Shown: positions 1-14,164, numbered from the stretch's first letter. The stretch: DNA of 64,000 bases from Sclerurus mexicanus (GCA_013396755.1 VWZF01002486.1:124001-188000); one strand, 5' to 3'. The notes: generated from the sequence alone by a model not told the origin. Made by a program: numbers and translations.

Positions 1-319
1 TACTGCCCCTCACCTATTGTCACCAGCCTGTTTGCTTACATGGTAACGGGAGGAGGAGAAGAATGCAGGCAGTTGAGACACAGATGCACAGACCTGGTCC
101 TGGCCAGGCCACCTTTCCCCTGCTGCAATGCCAGAGATTTCCCTGTTAGGAGATGGGAATCGTGTCTGGGGTCTTTCCTTCTGCAGTAGTTCACTCTGGC
201 CACCAGAGCCTAAGTTAATGAAGCACAGCTTAAAGATGGATGAGTTATTTTATAATGACTTTTCCCATTGTATAAGAGATGAGTGAAGCCACAGAAGGTG
301 ATTGTGGGGAGGGAAGTAT

Positions 320-372
320 CACAGAATGGTTTGGGTGGGAAGGGACTTTAAATTACACCTGGTTCCATCTCA
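320..372 (-). mobile_element. CR1 LINE 3'-end fragment
   Basis: The stretch beginning 'acagaatggtttgggtggga' is the reverse complement of the CR1 3' terminus. Only about 50 bp is recognisable before the sequence diverges. Confidence 0.6.
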
Positions 373-1412
373 GGACTGAGATCACATGTTCTGACCCAGT
401 TCTGTTATTTCTGTGAGCTTAAAAGTTGATCCATTTATTTCATCTCTACCTCATTTTCCCCCCATCAGAGGAAAGTTTCATTTCCACTTGTGGAGTATTT
501 TGAGCATTAGTCTTGCAGCCCCATTTACTCTTTTTTCTTGCCTGTGCTATGTCCACAAATACAGAGCTATTCCCTGGTATTCACACCAGGTCAGCAGTGT
601 AAAGAGACGCCTGCCCCCTTCTTGTATCTTTGCCTCGTGGAGGTGTCAGGACAGACCATCAGGACTACATAAAAATAGATGTATTACTTCATCCTATATG
701 CTGGCAGTGGTAGAAGTCAATAGCAACCACAGGATTGGGGTCCTGTGGGACCACAGAAATAGTAGAATATATTCCTATGCACGAGGACAAACAACTTGCC
801 CCTGGGCTGAGCCCCAGAGAGTGTGTGTGGTGAAGGCAATTTGGGATTACCAAATCTGAGTGAGCTCAGACACAGCCAGTTGCCTTATGTGCTTGTTATT
901 CTTGAAATGAAGAGGAATTTCTGAATATTCAGGAGCAAAGCATTTCAGTTCCTGGAAGCATTTTCCTTCCCATGCTTCAGTACCAAGTGTTTCCATAGGT
1001 GGCCACAGGCTAAGAATGGGTGGCAGGCACCTTAATTCCCATTTGGAATGTGCTGATTGCTCTCTCTGCACATAATAGAGGCTGCCCTGATGATTTTAAG
1101 CTCTAGAGAAACCCATAAGTAACCTGTAAGCCCTTTTGAGGGTTATTTCTCTGAGGTTAGGCTAGATTCTGGGTAAAGGTGGTTCATAGTTCTTTATTTC
1201 CAGTTCCCACTTGTGTCAGAATAACCTGCAAAGGGAGAAAAACAGTGCTCACCCTTTATTATAAAGACTCCAAGAGAGAAAAGCCACTGAAATGAGTCAG
1301 ATTAAGATGTGAAGTGAGTGTTGCAAGCTCTGCCTGTTTCTATGAGCTGTCCCATACCAAGTGTCATGTCCAAAGTCCATTACTTAGGAGGACCTATCAA
1401 CTATAATTGCAG

Positions 1413-1724
1413 GGAATCATGGACTCAGAATGGCCTGGCCTGGGTTGGAAGGGACCTTGAAGACCATCTCATTCCAACCCTCTGCCATGGCCAGGGACAC
1501 CTTCCACCAGCCCAGGTCGCTCAGAGCTCCATCCAACCTGGCCTTGGACACTCCCAGGGATGGGGCAGCCACAGCTTCTCTGGGCAACCTGTGCCAGGGC
1601 CTTCAGTAGAGAATTTCTCCCTAATATTCAATCTAAACTTCCTCTCTGTCAGTTTGAAGCCATTCCCCTTTGTCCTGTCACGGCATGCCTGTGTCAAAAG
1701 TCTTATAGAAGTCCCTCTCCATCG
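1413..1724 (-). mobile_element. CR1 LINE 3' fragment
   Basis: This is a reverse-oriented CR1 end of about 310 bp. It has the core 'gggttggaagggacctt' followed by the usual blocks for the C-terminal end of ORF2 ('ccaggtcgctcagagctcc', 'cttggacactcccagggatg'). It is 5'-truncated, as is usual for avian CR1. Confidence 0.9.
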
Positions 1725-4280
1725 ATGAAGTCAGCTGGAACAGGAACACAACTTAGACCAGGCCAAAGGGTATGGCTGGGAAATAGATTACTTAATTTTG
1801 AAGACCATGAAGCTTCTTCTGTATGTTTGATGGAATATAGCAGAATGGAGAGGAAGGCCACAAAAAAGGTGGTAGGACATTGTACAAAGAGTGGAGGGGC
1901 AAGTGCAGCTTGGGGAAGATGAGACGACTTGGGCAAGCAAAACTGCCTTTGGGCACTTTCTTTGCACGTAAAATATTTTTTTTTAATTGGAAAATGTCCC
2001 ATGGACATGAATATGTGATGCACAGTTCCTATCTCATTGGCCACTGTCTCTGCTTTCAGAAACAACGTGGAAAGTACTTTCAACCAGCCCTATGAAGGGC
2101 TGAGGAAAGGGGGAGAAATGTTCTCAAGGAAACCTGTCAGGAAAAATAAAGTCACAGAGTAAAACAAGGTTGCTGTGTCATGTTTGTGCCACAGTCATAT
2201 AAATATGAACTATCCAGTATGAAATATTCTAAGTAACAGAGAAAACTCTGCATGGACCAGCACATAATGATGTGCTGTACCTGCACTTCTCACAAGAGCC
2301 ATGGTAGGTAGTGGAATGTTCCAGGTTGCAGTTCCCAACTTCTAAATCCTCACTCCACTCAGTGGGAACGCAGGATAAAATATGATAGAAAAGGCACCAA
2401 CCTTTTGCAGTCCAGGGCCTGCAGCACATGATGTTAGTTTTGATTGTCTTCCTAGTTTTTGTTTGGCGTTCACCTTCTGCTTTGTGTTTTGCTCCCGTAA
2501 ATTCAAGGTCTACCAAAATTCACTGACTTACTCCAAAGTTACCCAGATGTAACTGAGGGCAGAATTTGGCCTTGTGTGTCCTTCCAAGGGCACCAGGTTT
2601 GAAGAGATACACCCAGAGCAACACTGGCTAAATGACAACTGAAGGGAATATGAAAACAACCGTAAATATTCAAAGGATGCAAAGAGTGAAGAGGAGGCGG
2701 GTTTGTGCTGCGTGTTCCAAGAAGAGTTTCAACAACTAATAGGGATAAAATTAGCAAAGAAAAAATATGTAAGCTTTAGGGAAGTAGTGTTTCTAAAAAC
2801 TTAGAAATCAATCTCTTAATGTACAAACATTTCTCTGAGAATGGAGAGAGATCCACTGTGTGGGTCAAGATGACAGGAGGACAGAGCTATGCCTTTGTGA
2901 TATATTCTCTGTCTGCCTGGGACATGGGAAGACAGGGCTCCATGTCTGCCTTCCTGCTTGCTCAGCTGAAATGGGTTGATTTCCACCTTTGGGAAGCACA
3001 CACATGCCCAGAGGGATATGGTTCATCTCCAGTTGGCTTAATGTGTTGATGGATTTTAAATACACAAAAAGGAGCATCCCACTGAGAAAATCACTCCATT
3101 CCTTCAAGATGTACTTTTCATGGAAGACAAAACCTTGGGGGAAGAAATCCTTAACCTGGATTAATTCAAGTTTGGGTAAAGGGGTATAAAAATATGCTGG
3201 CGCTGCCAGCTCTTTCCTAGTGGGCACTGTCTCACTCTTAACAGAGTCATCAGAGCATCTTTGAGTCTCAGTAGGAGGTCAAGGCCTTTGGTCCCCAGGC
3301 AGGAACAGACCCAGTACACATAAAGTTAGGAATGTCTTGCACTGGGAAGTTACCAGAGTTGAAGCTGGTTTGGTTGTCTCCCAAAAGTCTTATTTTAAGT
3401 TCCTTAAACTGAACCATAACAGCTCCTGCCTGGCATAAATTATAATCCTCCAAAATGCTCTGTACTCCCTCCTGAAAGTCATTTATAGTGACAGTTTCAG
3501 CTTTGTTCCAAATCCCAGTTCTAAATCCCAGCAGAAATAGCACCTCTCCACAAACAGGGGCCTGCTTCCTTCCGCCCCTCCCCATCCATCTGATCAGTCT
3601 TCTCCGTGCCTCTTTCCACAGCGGAAATCCTACCAGCACACGCCAGCCAAGCCTCCTTTTTTTGGGGAATGAATCTCTGCTCGCTCACTGGCGAAGGATG
3701 GAAATTGCAGCAGGTCGTTGTCCTCAAGCTTGACCAGCCACACAAGAGGATGTGAGTCCTTCCGTGGAGCAGCTGTTTGGAAACCACTGCGTGACCACCA
3801 GTTGTTATCTTGGATGTGTTTTCCGCCGCTTTGGGCAATTCTCCCTGCCCGTGGAAGTGGTTCTTTCTTCCAAGCAGTCCATAAATTACGGGCGAGCCTT
3901 GCAAGCTGATGTTGCTACATGCAGAGTGGTGCGCACTGATAGATAGTGCTCCTCAGCCCTCTTTGTGGAGCCTTCCTGTTGAGAAACGATGAACTGCAGA
4001 TAAAAATACTTCGTTGGCATCTTCCTGAGTGACCACGGAAGGCAAAGCTTGAAATCCAATTATTGTGTCCTTAATGGAAATTAGCTGCCTCGCTCTGAAG
4101 GACCCAACACCCAGCAAAGTCAAAGTCCCTTTGTTTCAAATTTTAGGAAGCCTATCATTGCACTGAGCACTTTATTCTACTAAATTGATTTTAAAATGGA
4201 AGCATTCAAGAGGTTGAATGATACACAGTTGACAGTCATGCAGAAGACAGGCAGCAGACTTGAAGAGTGTTTGTTGTTGG

Positions 4281-4625
4281 CACTGAAGAGGGACCTTGTT
4301 GCTTTCTACAACTACCTGAGAAGAGACTGTAGCCCGGTGGGAATTGGTCTCTTCTCCCAAGGAATAAGTGAGGGGGACAGAGGAGAGGGTCTCAAGTTGT
4401 GCCAGGGGAGGTTTAAATTGGGTATTAGGGAAAATTTCTTCAGAGAAAGGGTTATCAAGCATTGGTTCGGGCTTTGCAGGTAAGTGGTGAAGTCCACTTG
4501 GGGGGTTTAGAAGATGTATGGATGTGCTGAGGGACAGGGTTTAGCAGTGGACTTGGCGGGGTTAATGTTGGGACTCACTGGTTTTTAAAGGTTTTTTCCA
4601 ACCTAAATGATTTTGTGATTCTATG
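4281..4625 (+). mobile_element. CR1 LINE 3' fragment (divergent subfamily)
   Basis: Forward CR1 end of a different subfamily. It shows the block 'acaactacctgagaagagac', then 'tggtctcttctcccaaggaa', and ends at 'ttttgtgattctatg'. It is clearly more diverged than the copies near TIGAR, so probably older. Confidence 0.8.
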
Positions 4626-5721
4626 CAGCTGCAAACTGTGGGCCAGATAATGACAGGATAAATTACAAAGAGATAAAAAGCAGTTGATCAGGACAACTAT
4701 GCTGACTGGGAACTTTATACAGCTATAGAAAAGATCACTTAAAATCACCCGGGAATTAAGTTAGGTGCCCAGGTTCTGATAAGGCCTCAGAAGAAAATAC
4801 CAACAGGTCATTTGAAGCTAATTACTTATAATTGCAGTTCCATAACAGGGGAAAAAAGTCATTACAAGGGTCCAAAGGATAACTACAAGGGCCTTCCAGC
4901 TCTCCCCATGAAAACAGCAGGTTTTGAACTGGAATGGCTCTGCAAAGAGGAGCATCAAAGCTGTTTACACTGGAATTTGAAAGGCTAAAGCCCAAAACCT
5001 TCATGTGACGAATCTTTGCTGGGTGCTCTTCCAGTGGCTCCTTTGCAGTCAGTCTTCTCCACTCAGTTGCACGCCTAAGCCAAATTCAGGGCTGGTTATG
5101 ACAACACGATGATAAATCCCAGCCCTACTGGACTTTGTGGGAGTTTTGGCAGTATTTGGGCCAAGATTTCACTTCCCAGCATATCTCTAGCAGTATATAC
5201 TGGTTAAGTAAGATGAAAATGTGTGCAGAGTATCACATCTTTGCAGGTCTTCTAAACAAAGGGTTGTCCAGCAGCCAAATCTAAAGGCTCAAAATCCAAG
5301 CTGGGTATCAGAATAACAAGACTCACTTCCTTGGTGTCACCAATGCCCCATGGCATCATTGACTGAGACATCCCCTTCCAGCTGTTTCATTTGAAAAGCA
5401 TGGGTTGTGAAACTCACCCTTGCACAATGGAGGCACACAGTGCAGGAGTGCTGGGTGAGTGTCATAACACACTTAAACCGAGAGTGGGGAAGATGTTTTT
5501 TCAGTAAGAACACATAGAGCTCCACAACATTCCAAAATACGCTTCCCAAACCCCCTTGCCGGCAGTGCATCAGTGTAGGCAGTGAAAAACGAAACAAATT
5601 AATAGACCCATTCATTCCCATCAGGAACATTATTCAGGTGCTTATGTTTTCACATCTGCTCCCTTGCAATTAAAAAAGTAAAAAAAAAAAAAGAATAGAA
5701 AGCTCTGAACATTTAACTTGC

Positions 5722-5890
<169 letters not shown>

Positions 5891-6087
5891 ATCCACTGCA
5901 AAAGGTCTTCACAAGTTGAATCAGGTACCACCCAGTGTATTCAGAAGACCCCCCTAGTCAGAGGATTATTCTTAGCCCCACAGTAATCATCATATGTTAA
6001 GTTGGATGGCTGTCTCTCTGCAGCTGGAAATACAACATGAAGGTCAACCACGGCTTGATCTTTTCTAGGGCTGGCACGAGTCCTAAT

Positions 6088-6153
6088 TCAAGTGGGAGGT
6101 TAGACTAGATGACTTCCAGAGGTCCCTTCCAACCAACATTTCTGTGATAGCAT
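6088..6153 (+). mobile_element. CR1 LINE 3'-end fragment
   Basis: Short forward CR1 terminus: 'gactagatgacttccagagg' followed by 'tcccttccaacc' and a degenerate 'tttctgtgat' end. Confidence 0.7.
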
Positions 6154-6527
6154 GATCTCACACCTATATTGTAATTAAAGTGATCATGTTAATTAAAAAA
6201 AAACAGTCTTTGGGATGTGCAGAGCTCATTAAGGGTATTTATATGGAGAGTTTGAAAGAAGAGGCTTTCGGTCATGCTGAGTCTTTTCTGTGTACATCAC
6301 ATTTATACCTTACTTTTATTTACAGTGGGAAATCTTTTGCTGAAAGAGAACAACAACATTTTCTTGTTTTTCTCCTCCACATGATTATTTCACAGCCAGT
6401 AGGTATTTACTGATGATGACAACCTGTCCCCTTGTCTGAGTGTGAGACCCACCAGGTGAGTCAGCACATCCTGTTTGCTGTGATGGGGTATCCTGAGGGG
6501 GTCAGTAATGGGACCAGTGTTTTTTTG

Positions 6528-7034
6528 GGAGAGACCCCACCCCCCTGCAGAGCTGCCCCCAGCCCTGGGGTCCCAGCACAGCAAGGACAGGGAGCTGTGG
6601 GAGCGAGGCCAGGGCAGGGACACCAAGGGGATCAGAGGGATGGAGCAGCTCTGCTGGGAGGAAAGGCTGGCAGAGCTGGCATTGTTCAGCCTGGAGAAGA
6701 GAAGGCTCCAGGGGACCTTTCAGCACTCAAAGAGCATCTATAAGAAAGACAGGGACAAACTTCTTAGCAGGGCCTGTTGTGACAGGACAAGCGGTAATTG
6801 TTTTAAACCAAAGAATGGTCAATTGACATTGCATATAAGGAGGACATTTTTTACAATGAGGGTGGTGAAGCGGGTTGTCCAGAGAGGTGGTGGATGCCCC
6901 ATCCTTGGAAACATTCAAGGTCAGGCTGGCCAGGGCTCTGAGCAACCTGATCTGTTGAAGATGTCCCTGCTCCTTGCAGTGGGGTTGGGCTACATGGCCT
7001 TTAAAGGTCACTTCCAGCCCAGAGGATTCTATGA
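6528..7034 (+). mobile_element. CR1 LINE 3' fragment (about 500 bp)
   Basis: Forward CR1 covering the end of ORF2 and the 3' UTR. It begins in the 'gagctgcccccagccctggg' block, passes through 'gatggagcagctctgctggg', and ends near 'gaggattctatga'. The interrupted reading frame resembles the C-terminal tail of CR1 reverse transcriptase (MEQLCWEERLAEL and similar). Confidence 0.9.
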
Positions 7035-8525
7035 AAAAGGCATCAAGAATTTGGCAGTGCAGGCTCTACACAATACATGCTGGATCCATGTTGGTTTTAT
7101 TTTCTACCTTTTTTTTTTTTTTTGAACAGAGAAAGATGCATTCAGTTTTTGGGAAGCTCAGGCCATAGACATACAGGAAAGAGCTCTCCTGCCTATCCAA
7201 ACACAGAGCAATATCTTCATTTTTGAGTATCCAAACTAAAGCAGGTTGGCTTTCAGATGGCAGATATTCAGTGCTTTCTGAGAGCCAAACCAAACTGTTC
7301 GGACTTTAACGCATCTCATAAATTTGGAATTGCAGGCTGGCTGGGAAAGCCTTGGTCTGCAGGCACTGGAGTGACACCAAGTAGAGGCACGATCTGGCTG
7401 TGTCCCTGTGGTCTGCTCGCACTGATGGCAGCACCTGGTATCACAAAGAGCTCTTTAAAGAAGCATTCTGCCCAGTCATAACTGCCTGCTGAGTCACCTG
7501 CTTGCTGCATAGTCCAGATGAACTTTTACAGTGGAGTCATATGCAGACCAGACCTGCCAGACACTTAGGAAAACTCAGCAGGACAAGAACAAGGGATGGA
7601 AAACATAAAGAAGTCAAAGAGAGGCAAGGATGGATCAAGCTGGAGGTGGTGCTTCCTGTGTTTGTGTCACCCAGAGAGTGATAAAGTAAAACAATCCAGA
7701 ACCTATTAACATCCGCTCCTGTGGCCAGTTGGGGTTCCTCAAGGTGGCTTTTATTGTGTCACGAGCACAATTAATTTTCACACCATTATTCTCACGATAG
7801 GTTATTACACATGAAATCACAGCATTGCCATTCCTCCGGGCTTTTTTGTAACAGTAGGAGAAATGGTGGGCTGGAGAAGACAGCTGGGTTTGCACGTGGT
7901 ACATGTCAGTTTACTTAAGCAGAACCATTTTGCTGCTGCTGGAGGAATGCAGCAAAAGGTCAGTGCTGAAACTCCACTAAAGGAAGCTGAGCACACATTC
8001 CATCTGCCAACATATGCTCACTACTTGCTTGATCAAAAAGGAAATTTCGGAGCTCTGCTACATGCCTGCCTTGACCCTGCTCCATACCACCTGTCCAGTG
8101 CGCATCAGGCAAACTATTCTTTAATCCTGCATGGAATACACATTCTGGTTAGGAGATGCTTGAAATACTTGCATATCATTAGCAGCGCAATCTTAAACTG
8201 GGCCCGTGCATGTGGAGAAGTGCAGGATAGTATGGACAGGGATGTCAAGAGGAGTGTTATATGAATGCAGAAAATGTATGGTTTTATTTCTTACTCCTAG
8301 GTGCCCATCACAACCTGACCCTGTCCAAACGAGACTCATCTTTGCAGGGGGAAAATAAACTCAGTGTTATTATTCAGCTCTTGCATTTTCCTCGCCTGTC
8401 TTCTTCAAATGTTTAATCTTTGGGAGTCAGCCTGGTCTGGGCAGTGTCAGAGGGAGAATTCTGTGCTAACAACTTGCACAAGAAGCTGCAGCAACTTAAT
8501 TGGGCTGTTAAAAATTGCAGAAGTG

Positions 8526-8549
8526 AAGCTCTTGTAGCTACAAGAGCTT
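8526..8549. repeat. 24-bp perfect palindrome
   Basis: The left arm AAGCTCTTGTAG is followed directly by its exact reverse complement CTACAAGAGCTT, with no spacer. No gene or transposon end was recognised beside it. Confidence 0.9.
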
Positions 8550-9199
8550 TGGGCTGATTTAGAACATGCCCTCATAACATCACTTGATAAAAATAAGACT
8601 TGGGCTTTTTATTAGAACGAATTACTTCGGTTTTATATTTAACCACAGTCACTGTTAAAGCTATAACTGGTTTTCAGAATATTTTAGGAATCTGGTCTCG
8701 ATCTTCCATATGTTAAAAACCATCACAACAAATACCTTACGCTGTGGCTCCTGACGAAGAAATAACAATGTGGCTGCGGCTTTAAATACAAACCACTTGG
8801 TTTGTGCTCAGATTTGCCACTGTTATGTCAGAGTGAGTATCAGAAATTAACATTTCAAGGCAAGGAAAGAGGCAGTGCTGAACCAGAGAAACTTGCAAAC
8901 CTTCATGCTGTTTGTGGAGAGGGCACTGATGTTCTAGTTACTCACAGCCAGCTCTTCAGCAGGTCCCAGACTCCAGTGGGAAAACTGGCACCAGCACCGA
9001 GGAGTATGATGCACTGAGAGCAGAATATATTTTGACACAAAGAGGTGGGCTCCTTTCTGAAAATGGGACTTGCAGGCTTTAAAAATATCCTGCAATGGCC
9101 AATGTAATCAACCAGATTAAAAGTGGATTTACTGGTCCCACCTTGCCTTTGCGGGAAGCTGTGTGGTCATGGACTAGAAGCAAAAAAGCCATTCACTTA

Positions 9200-9255
9200 A
9201 AGGTTGGACTTGATGATCCTCGTGGGTCCCTTCCAATTCAGAATACTCTGTGATC
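9200..9255 (+). mobile_element. CR1 LINE 3'-end fragment
   Basis: Forward CR1 terminus with 'ggttggacttgatgatcct', 'gggtcccttccaa' and 'actctgtgat'. About 55 bp. Confidence 0.75.
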
Positions 9256-11351
9256 TCAAGTCACACACAGATAAAGAAGTGAGTGTTAAAAAGATGAAGT
9301 TAAAGAATAAGGTCATTTCTGGCAGAAACCCAATGTGCTTTTTTGTTTTTTACTCTGGGTACTCTGAGTGATGACAGATGATAAAAAAAAGTCACAAGAA
9401 GTAGGAATCTAGGCAGTGGGAACAATGTGCTGCATGAATGTAGCAGGCGTTTGAGGAAGAATCCATCACTAGCACCAGATTAGTTTATTCTCCCTGACTC
9501 CACAAGTTTGCAGTTGGCAACAATAAATTGTGGGAAAGGCTGATACAGTGAGGGTAGGGCTGCCATCCAGCAGGACCCTGAAAAGGTGGAGGAACGGGTT
9601 GACGGGACTCTCATGCAGCCCAGCATTAACAAATGCGAAGCCTTGACCCTGGGAACACATTATTCCTGGCAACAGTCCAGGCTGTACAGGTTTCGCAGAA
9701 AGAACAGAGCTCAGTTCCACTTCTCGAGTACCATATTTTACCTTTTTCCATGTTTCTTTTAGTAATTTCTTTACCAATCCTGTTATGCCACTGCGATAGA
9801 GGCGCTCTCACATCTCCTTCATCTCACACCAAAAAGAGGTTCATTAACTGCTTGTTTCACACCCTCTTTCTCCTTTACGCTACTTATTCCTTCTCTGTAT
9901 GCCTTTCTTTACTGGAGCCAGACCAGTTCATCAGTCTGGGGAGTGTGGGCAGTGCCAGCTTCCACAGGTGCCAACACACACAGACTCCAAGGGTGCAACA
10001 CGCTAAAAGTTGGGTACTGATTGATCCCAACCACCTGACATATATTTTCGTTTCCTGGACATGGTTTTTTACCTCAATCTTTCTGTGCAGAGCTAAGTCT
10101 TAGCAGTTGTATTGCCTTAAACAGCTCACTGTCCTGCACTCCTGGTCTGTGGGAATTTGGAATTCCTCCATAGGCTATTCCTCAATAGCTTGGAGCCCTC
10201 TTTGCTGTATTACTTGTGCTTCTGCTGAGGAGCAAAAAAATCACCCTTTTCTCTTTTTCCTATTCAGAAAAGGAGCTGTAGGAACAAAACCTGATTTACT
10301 GAGGTTATGGATGAAAACTCATCCTGTTTACTTTAGGCTGCAAACCTGACTGGAATGCAGAATCACTCCTGAAATGGCCACTTTTCATCATTTAGCCAGA
10401 GAACTTTCCCTTTGGATGAATTTCTGGTGGCTAACTGAGCCTTAGCCACACATTTAAGTAGCTTTCTGAGAGTGCACCTTGCAGTTTTACTGCACCTCTG
10501 GTGATAGTTTTATATGGACATTTTCAAAGAGGGAATTAAAAAATCTACTGTTACTCCTAGAGATCCAGTTTAACCTCAGGTGCCCTTTAGTAAGTCCCAG
10601 GAATCAATGAATTTATACTAAATAACAATGAAATAAAACTCCCTTACCCTCCCACTCTTGTTTGACTGTTTACAGAGATTCACAAAGAGAGCAACACGAA
10701 AGGAAAACACCTCCATCTTTAAGCTAAAATGACCCTTTGGAACTATTGAAAAGTCCAGGCTGACAACTGTTCAATTTATGAACAGGAACTGAATTTATGT
10801 CCCAGGAACGGAAGGCAGATCATTCAGGTTTTTTTGGACAATTTTAAGGACAAAGCTCTACAAGGAAAAAATATCTATCCTTTAGAGTGGCTCAGAACTG
10901 GAATGGACAGCTAGAGTGGGTATGGAATCCCCAGGCTTTGAGGACACTTTTTTCAGAGCCTTGAGTGCACAGAGGATGGAATTAGTCTGTACAGCCCCAT
11001 CCGTGTCCCCCAAACTTCATCCTCTGCCCATTGCTCCAGGAGCGCCCTTTAAGCTCAGAGTTGCATCTTTAGTCCTGGCCTAATCTACAGCGTGGCACTC
11101 CTTGTGTCCCTGAACTCCTTCTAGCTACAGTCCTAATCTTAATCACATGGAAAGCTCATGTGGCTGATGATAGAAGCCAGGGGTTTCAAAACCATTCATG
11201 AGTCACTTAGCTCGGTCTGGAGTTTTGATGCCCTTTAAGAAAGTTCTCCCAAGTTCAGATCTGGCTGCAGGCAGGTCAGGATTGTGCTTTGTGCTGCCAC
11301 CCTCCACCCACCCTTCTGGAGCTGGGAATGTGCAAATGCTCCAGCATTTAC

Positions 11352-11633
11352 AAGGGTATGTGGTGACAGTGCAAGGGGGAATGGCTTCAACCTGACAGAG
11401 AGCAGGGTTAGACTGGATATTAGGAAGAAATTCTTTCCTGTGAGGGCGGGGAGCAGCTGGAACAGGTTATCCAGAGAAGCTGTGGCTGCTCCATCCCTGG
11501 AAGTGTCCAAGGCCAGGTTGAATGGGGCTTTGAGCAACCTGGGCTAGCGGAAGGTGTCCCTGCCCATAGCAGGGGTTTGGAACAAGTTGGTCTTTAAGGT
11601 CCCTTCCAACCAAGGACATTCCATGATTCTTTG
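11352..11633 (+). mobile_element. CR1 LINE 3' fragment
   Basis: Forward CR1 end of about 280 bp, with 'gggggaatggcttcaacctg', 'agagaagctgtggctgctcc' and 'ggtcccttccaaccaagg', ending 'ccatgattctttga'. Confidence 0.9.
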
Positions 11634-14049
11634 AAACCAAAGGAATGTGGTGTTTGCACACACACCTCACCCCAGGAAACATCCAGGATGCTGCAGGATG
11701 CTGAGACACCCACCTGATCCAATAGTGTGGGAAAAGTCTGCAGGGTTTTGGATTATCAGCCTGAGATTGCGTTCCAGACTTTGATCGGGAAACACGTCTG
11801 TGCCATTGGGAGAGAGGTTTCCAAGCAGACACCATTGCAGATGCTGCTGGATCCAACCCCAGCCCACGCACCTTTACCTGCAGACTGTTTGCTGCTCCAT
11901 TCCCAGGGAGGCTGCTGGGTGCCAGGGAAGGGATTTATCTCCAGAGTAAAAGACATCCGTGTGTCTCAGCTCCTGTGAAAAACAGACCTTGTCCATGAAG
12001 GCGGTGGAGTCCTGAGAGTGTTTCAGCTCCTCCTGAAAAGGACAACTACTGAGCTGTGTCAGTTCCTGGGCTCCTTGATTGGACTAACTAAAGTGGCTGC
12101 ACTGCAAGTTTAGATCCTCAGTGCACATGGACCCCCCCACTGGTGTCTGAATACAAAGAAGATTCCCAGCCCAAGTGGCCTAAGAATTTTTCTCCTTGAA
12201 CCATGATCTCCTCTCCTGGTGGGAGACCCTGCATATAGTCCCCCTTCCCCTTCCTGTCACTCTCTGGTCACTCGTAACTTCCTCTGTGGAAGAGCAAACC
12301 AACAACAAGGGGAGCACACCTGTCTGATCGATGGGATTTTGGAGGCTTCAGGTACTGTGAGAGCAACCAAAACATGAAGTAGTGTTGTTGTTCCTCAGTG
12401 GGCAATCCAGCTGTGCTAGAAACATCTGCTACACTTTGATTCTAGGCTTGTATTCCATTTAAAGACTAAACCATAGTCCCTAAATATCAGGGATCTGAGG
12501 AGTTTCACTTCCACTGAATCCTGCATGTAGCTGTGGCCAGGACTCAGGGGTGCAGAATTCACCCAGCATGTTCCCATCTTTTCCTCCACCAACACAGCAG
12601 GGGGAATGGGAATAGGGTAGGAGAAGAGGACAGGAGGAGATCTCAAAAATAGGATCCATCCTATGGAAATTGAACTACAAATCTCAATTGCTGTCAAAAG
12701 ATAAATTATAAGCTTTAGACCTTCAAGTGTTGCCTGCCACGCAGGGAAAAAACTTGAGAAAAAACAGGAAGAAATTCAGACTGCACAAAAGGTTTCAGAA
12801 TTCTCCTCTGAAACATGAGGAACGATCCAGACCAACAGATGAAGGGTTGACATGCAAGAGAAAGAAATTCCTCAGCTGAGCTAATGACAACACAAGGAAG
12901 TTACCTGGAAAATGGCAGAAATTGCCTGTAATCACCTATACTGGATTATGTCATTTAATCTGAATAGTTTCCATGGTCAAGAATCACGCAGAGATCTGGT
13001 CAGTTGGGCCACTGGACAAAACCTCATCAGCACCAACAATAAAAACAAGGTCTTTTTGCTCTCCTATTGATTATGTTACTTACACGTGGCATTTAGCATC
13101 CCTGTTCCTGCTGTAATGACAAAAACCAGGCACGTAACCAACTAAACCCAAATGAAACACGCACCGTGTCATTCCTCTCTTCTAATAAATAACACCAAAC
13201 AGATCCCTGTGGGGGCTGGTGGCTGTCACTTCAGCTTTTTCCAGCTCAGCCTTTTACCCTTGGACTGCCTGTCCCTGCGGAGTGGGAACAGCTGAGGAGG
13301 TGATGAGAGAAGCAGCGTGGGCTGGTGGGCACAGCACCAGTTGGGGAGCCACAGGTTCGCCATGGAGTCACCTCTGTGTCTTCTGACAGTCATTCCAACG
13401 CCTGTAAGACATGGAGAGACACACACAGCCCCCTCAGGACACAAAGATGGGCATATTGACCCTATCTGTGCTTGACATTCCCTCTTCAGAAAATGAATTT
13501 AGCACGAATAAGCAGTAAAACAAGATTATTTTTTTTCCAAGGAAGGTAGAATCTCCCTAGTCCTAAATCGTCCAAGTATCAGGAAGCTGTTCCTCACCAT
13601 GTATCTTGGGTTCCTCTTCACTGCTGATGACAAACCACATCTGAACAGGTCTTGTACATGTTTTAAGAGTCAGCAGCTGCAATGAGGTGACAGTTTTGGT
13701 TCAGAAGTTTGCTTGCTTCTGCCTCCAAGAGCTTATTAGTCCCCAAGAGTCTTAGGCAGGGTTGCTGTCTGTTGGCTTGTTTACTCATTCTGGGTATCGG
13801 TGTGACAACAAATCCACCCCTCTGTTGGGTAATGGGAAGAGAGACAACAAACTCAATGTGCTATAACCCTTTTTGTCACCCTCCCGCTGCCAGAGCTCAG
13901 GTCTTCTGCTGATCAATCACCTATGCTGTGGCCCTACCCAAATTAATCTTGGTGCCAACAACACACTCCTCAGTGTTTACCAGTTTCGTGGCTATTGGTG
14001 AGTCCTTAGTTGTCAATACAGCCCAGCCCTGCAACCCTTGCTGTATTTG

Positions 14050-14164
14050 ATACTCTCAGGCACATGGTGTGACTCTTGGGGATGGTCCTGTGCAGGGCTA
14101 AGGGTTGGACTTGATGATCCTTGTGGGTCCCTTCCAACTCAGCATATTTTCTGTGATTCTGTGA
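14050..14164 (+). mobile_element. CR1 LINE 3'-end fragment
   Basis: Forward CR1 end of the subfamily whose last segment reads 'gggttggacttgatgatcct', then 'gggtcccttccaactcagca' and 'ctgtgattctgtga'. Confidence 0.85.

Noticed and set aside
1..5000. 3' end of C12orf4, expected by synteny
   Set aside because: No frame or splice pattern I could tie to that gene; it probably ends outside the window.
6508..7125. 205-codon frame with MEQLCWEERLAEL
   Set aside because: CR1 ORF2 remnant with disrupted sequence, recorded as a mobile element and not as a host gene.
9633..10103. 156-codon open frame upstream of FGF6
   Set aside because: No homology recognised, no splice partners, and composition like its surroundings.
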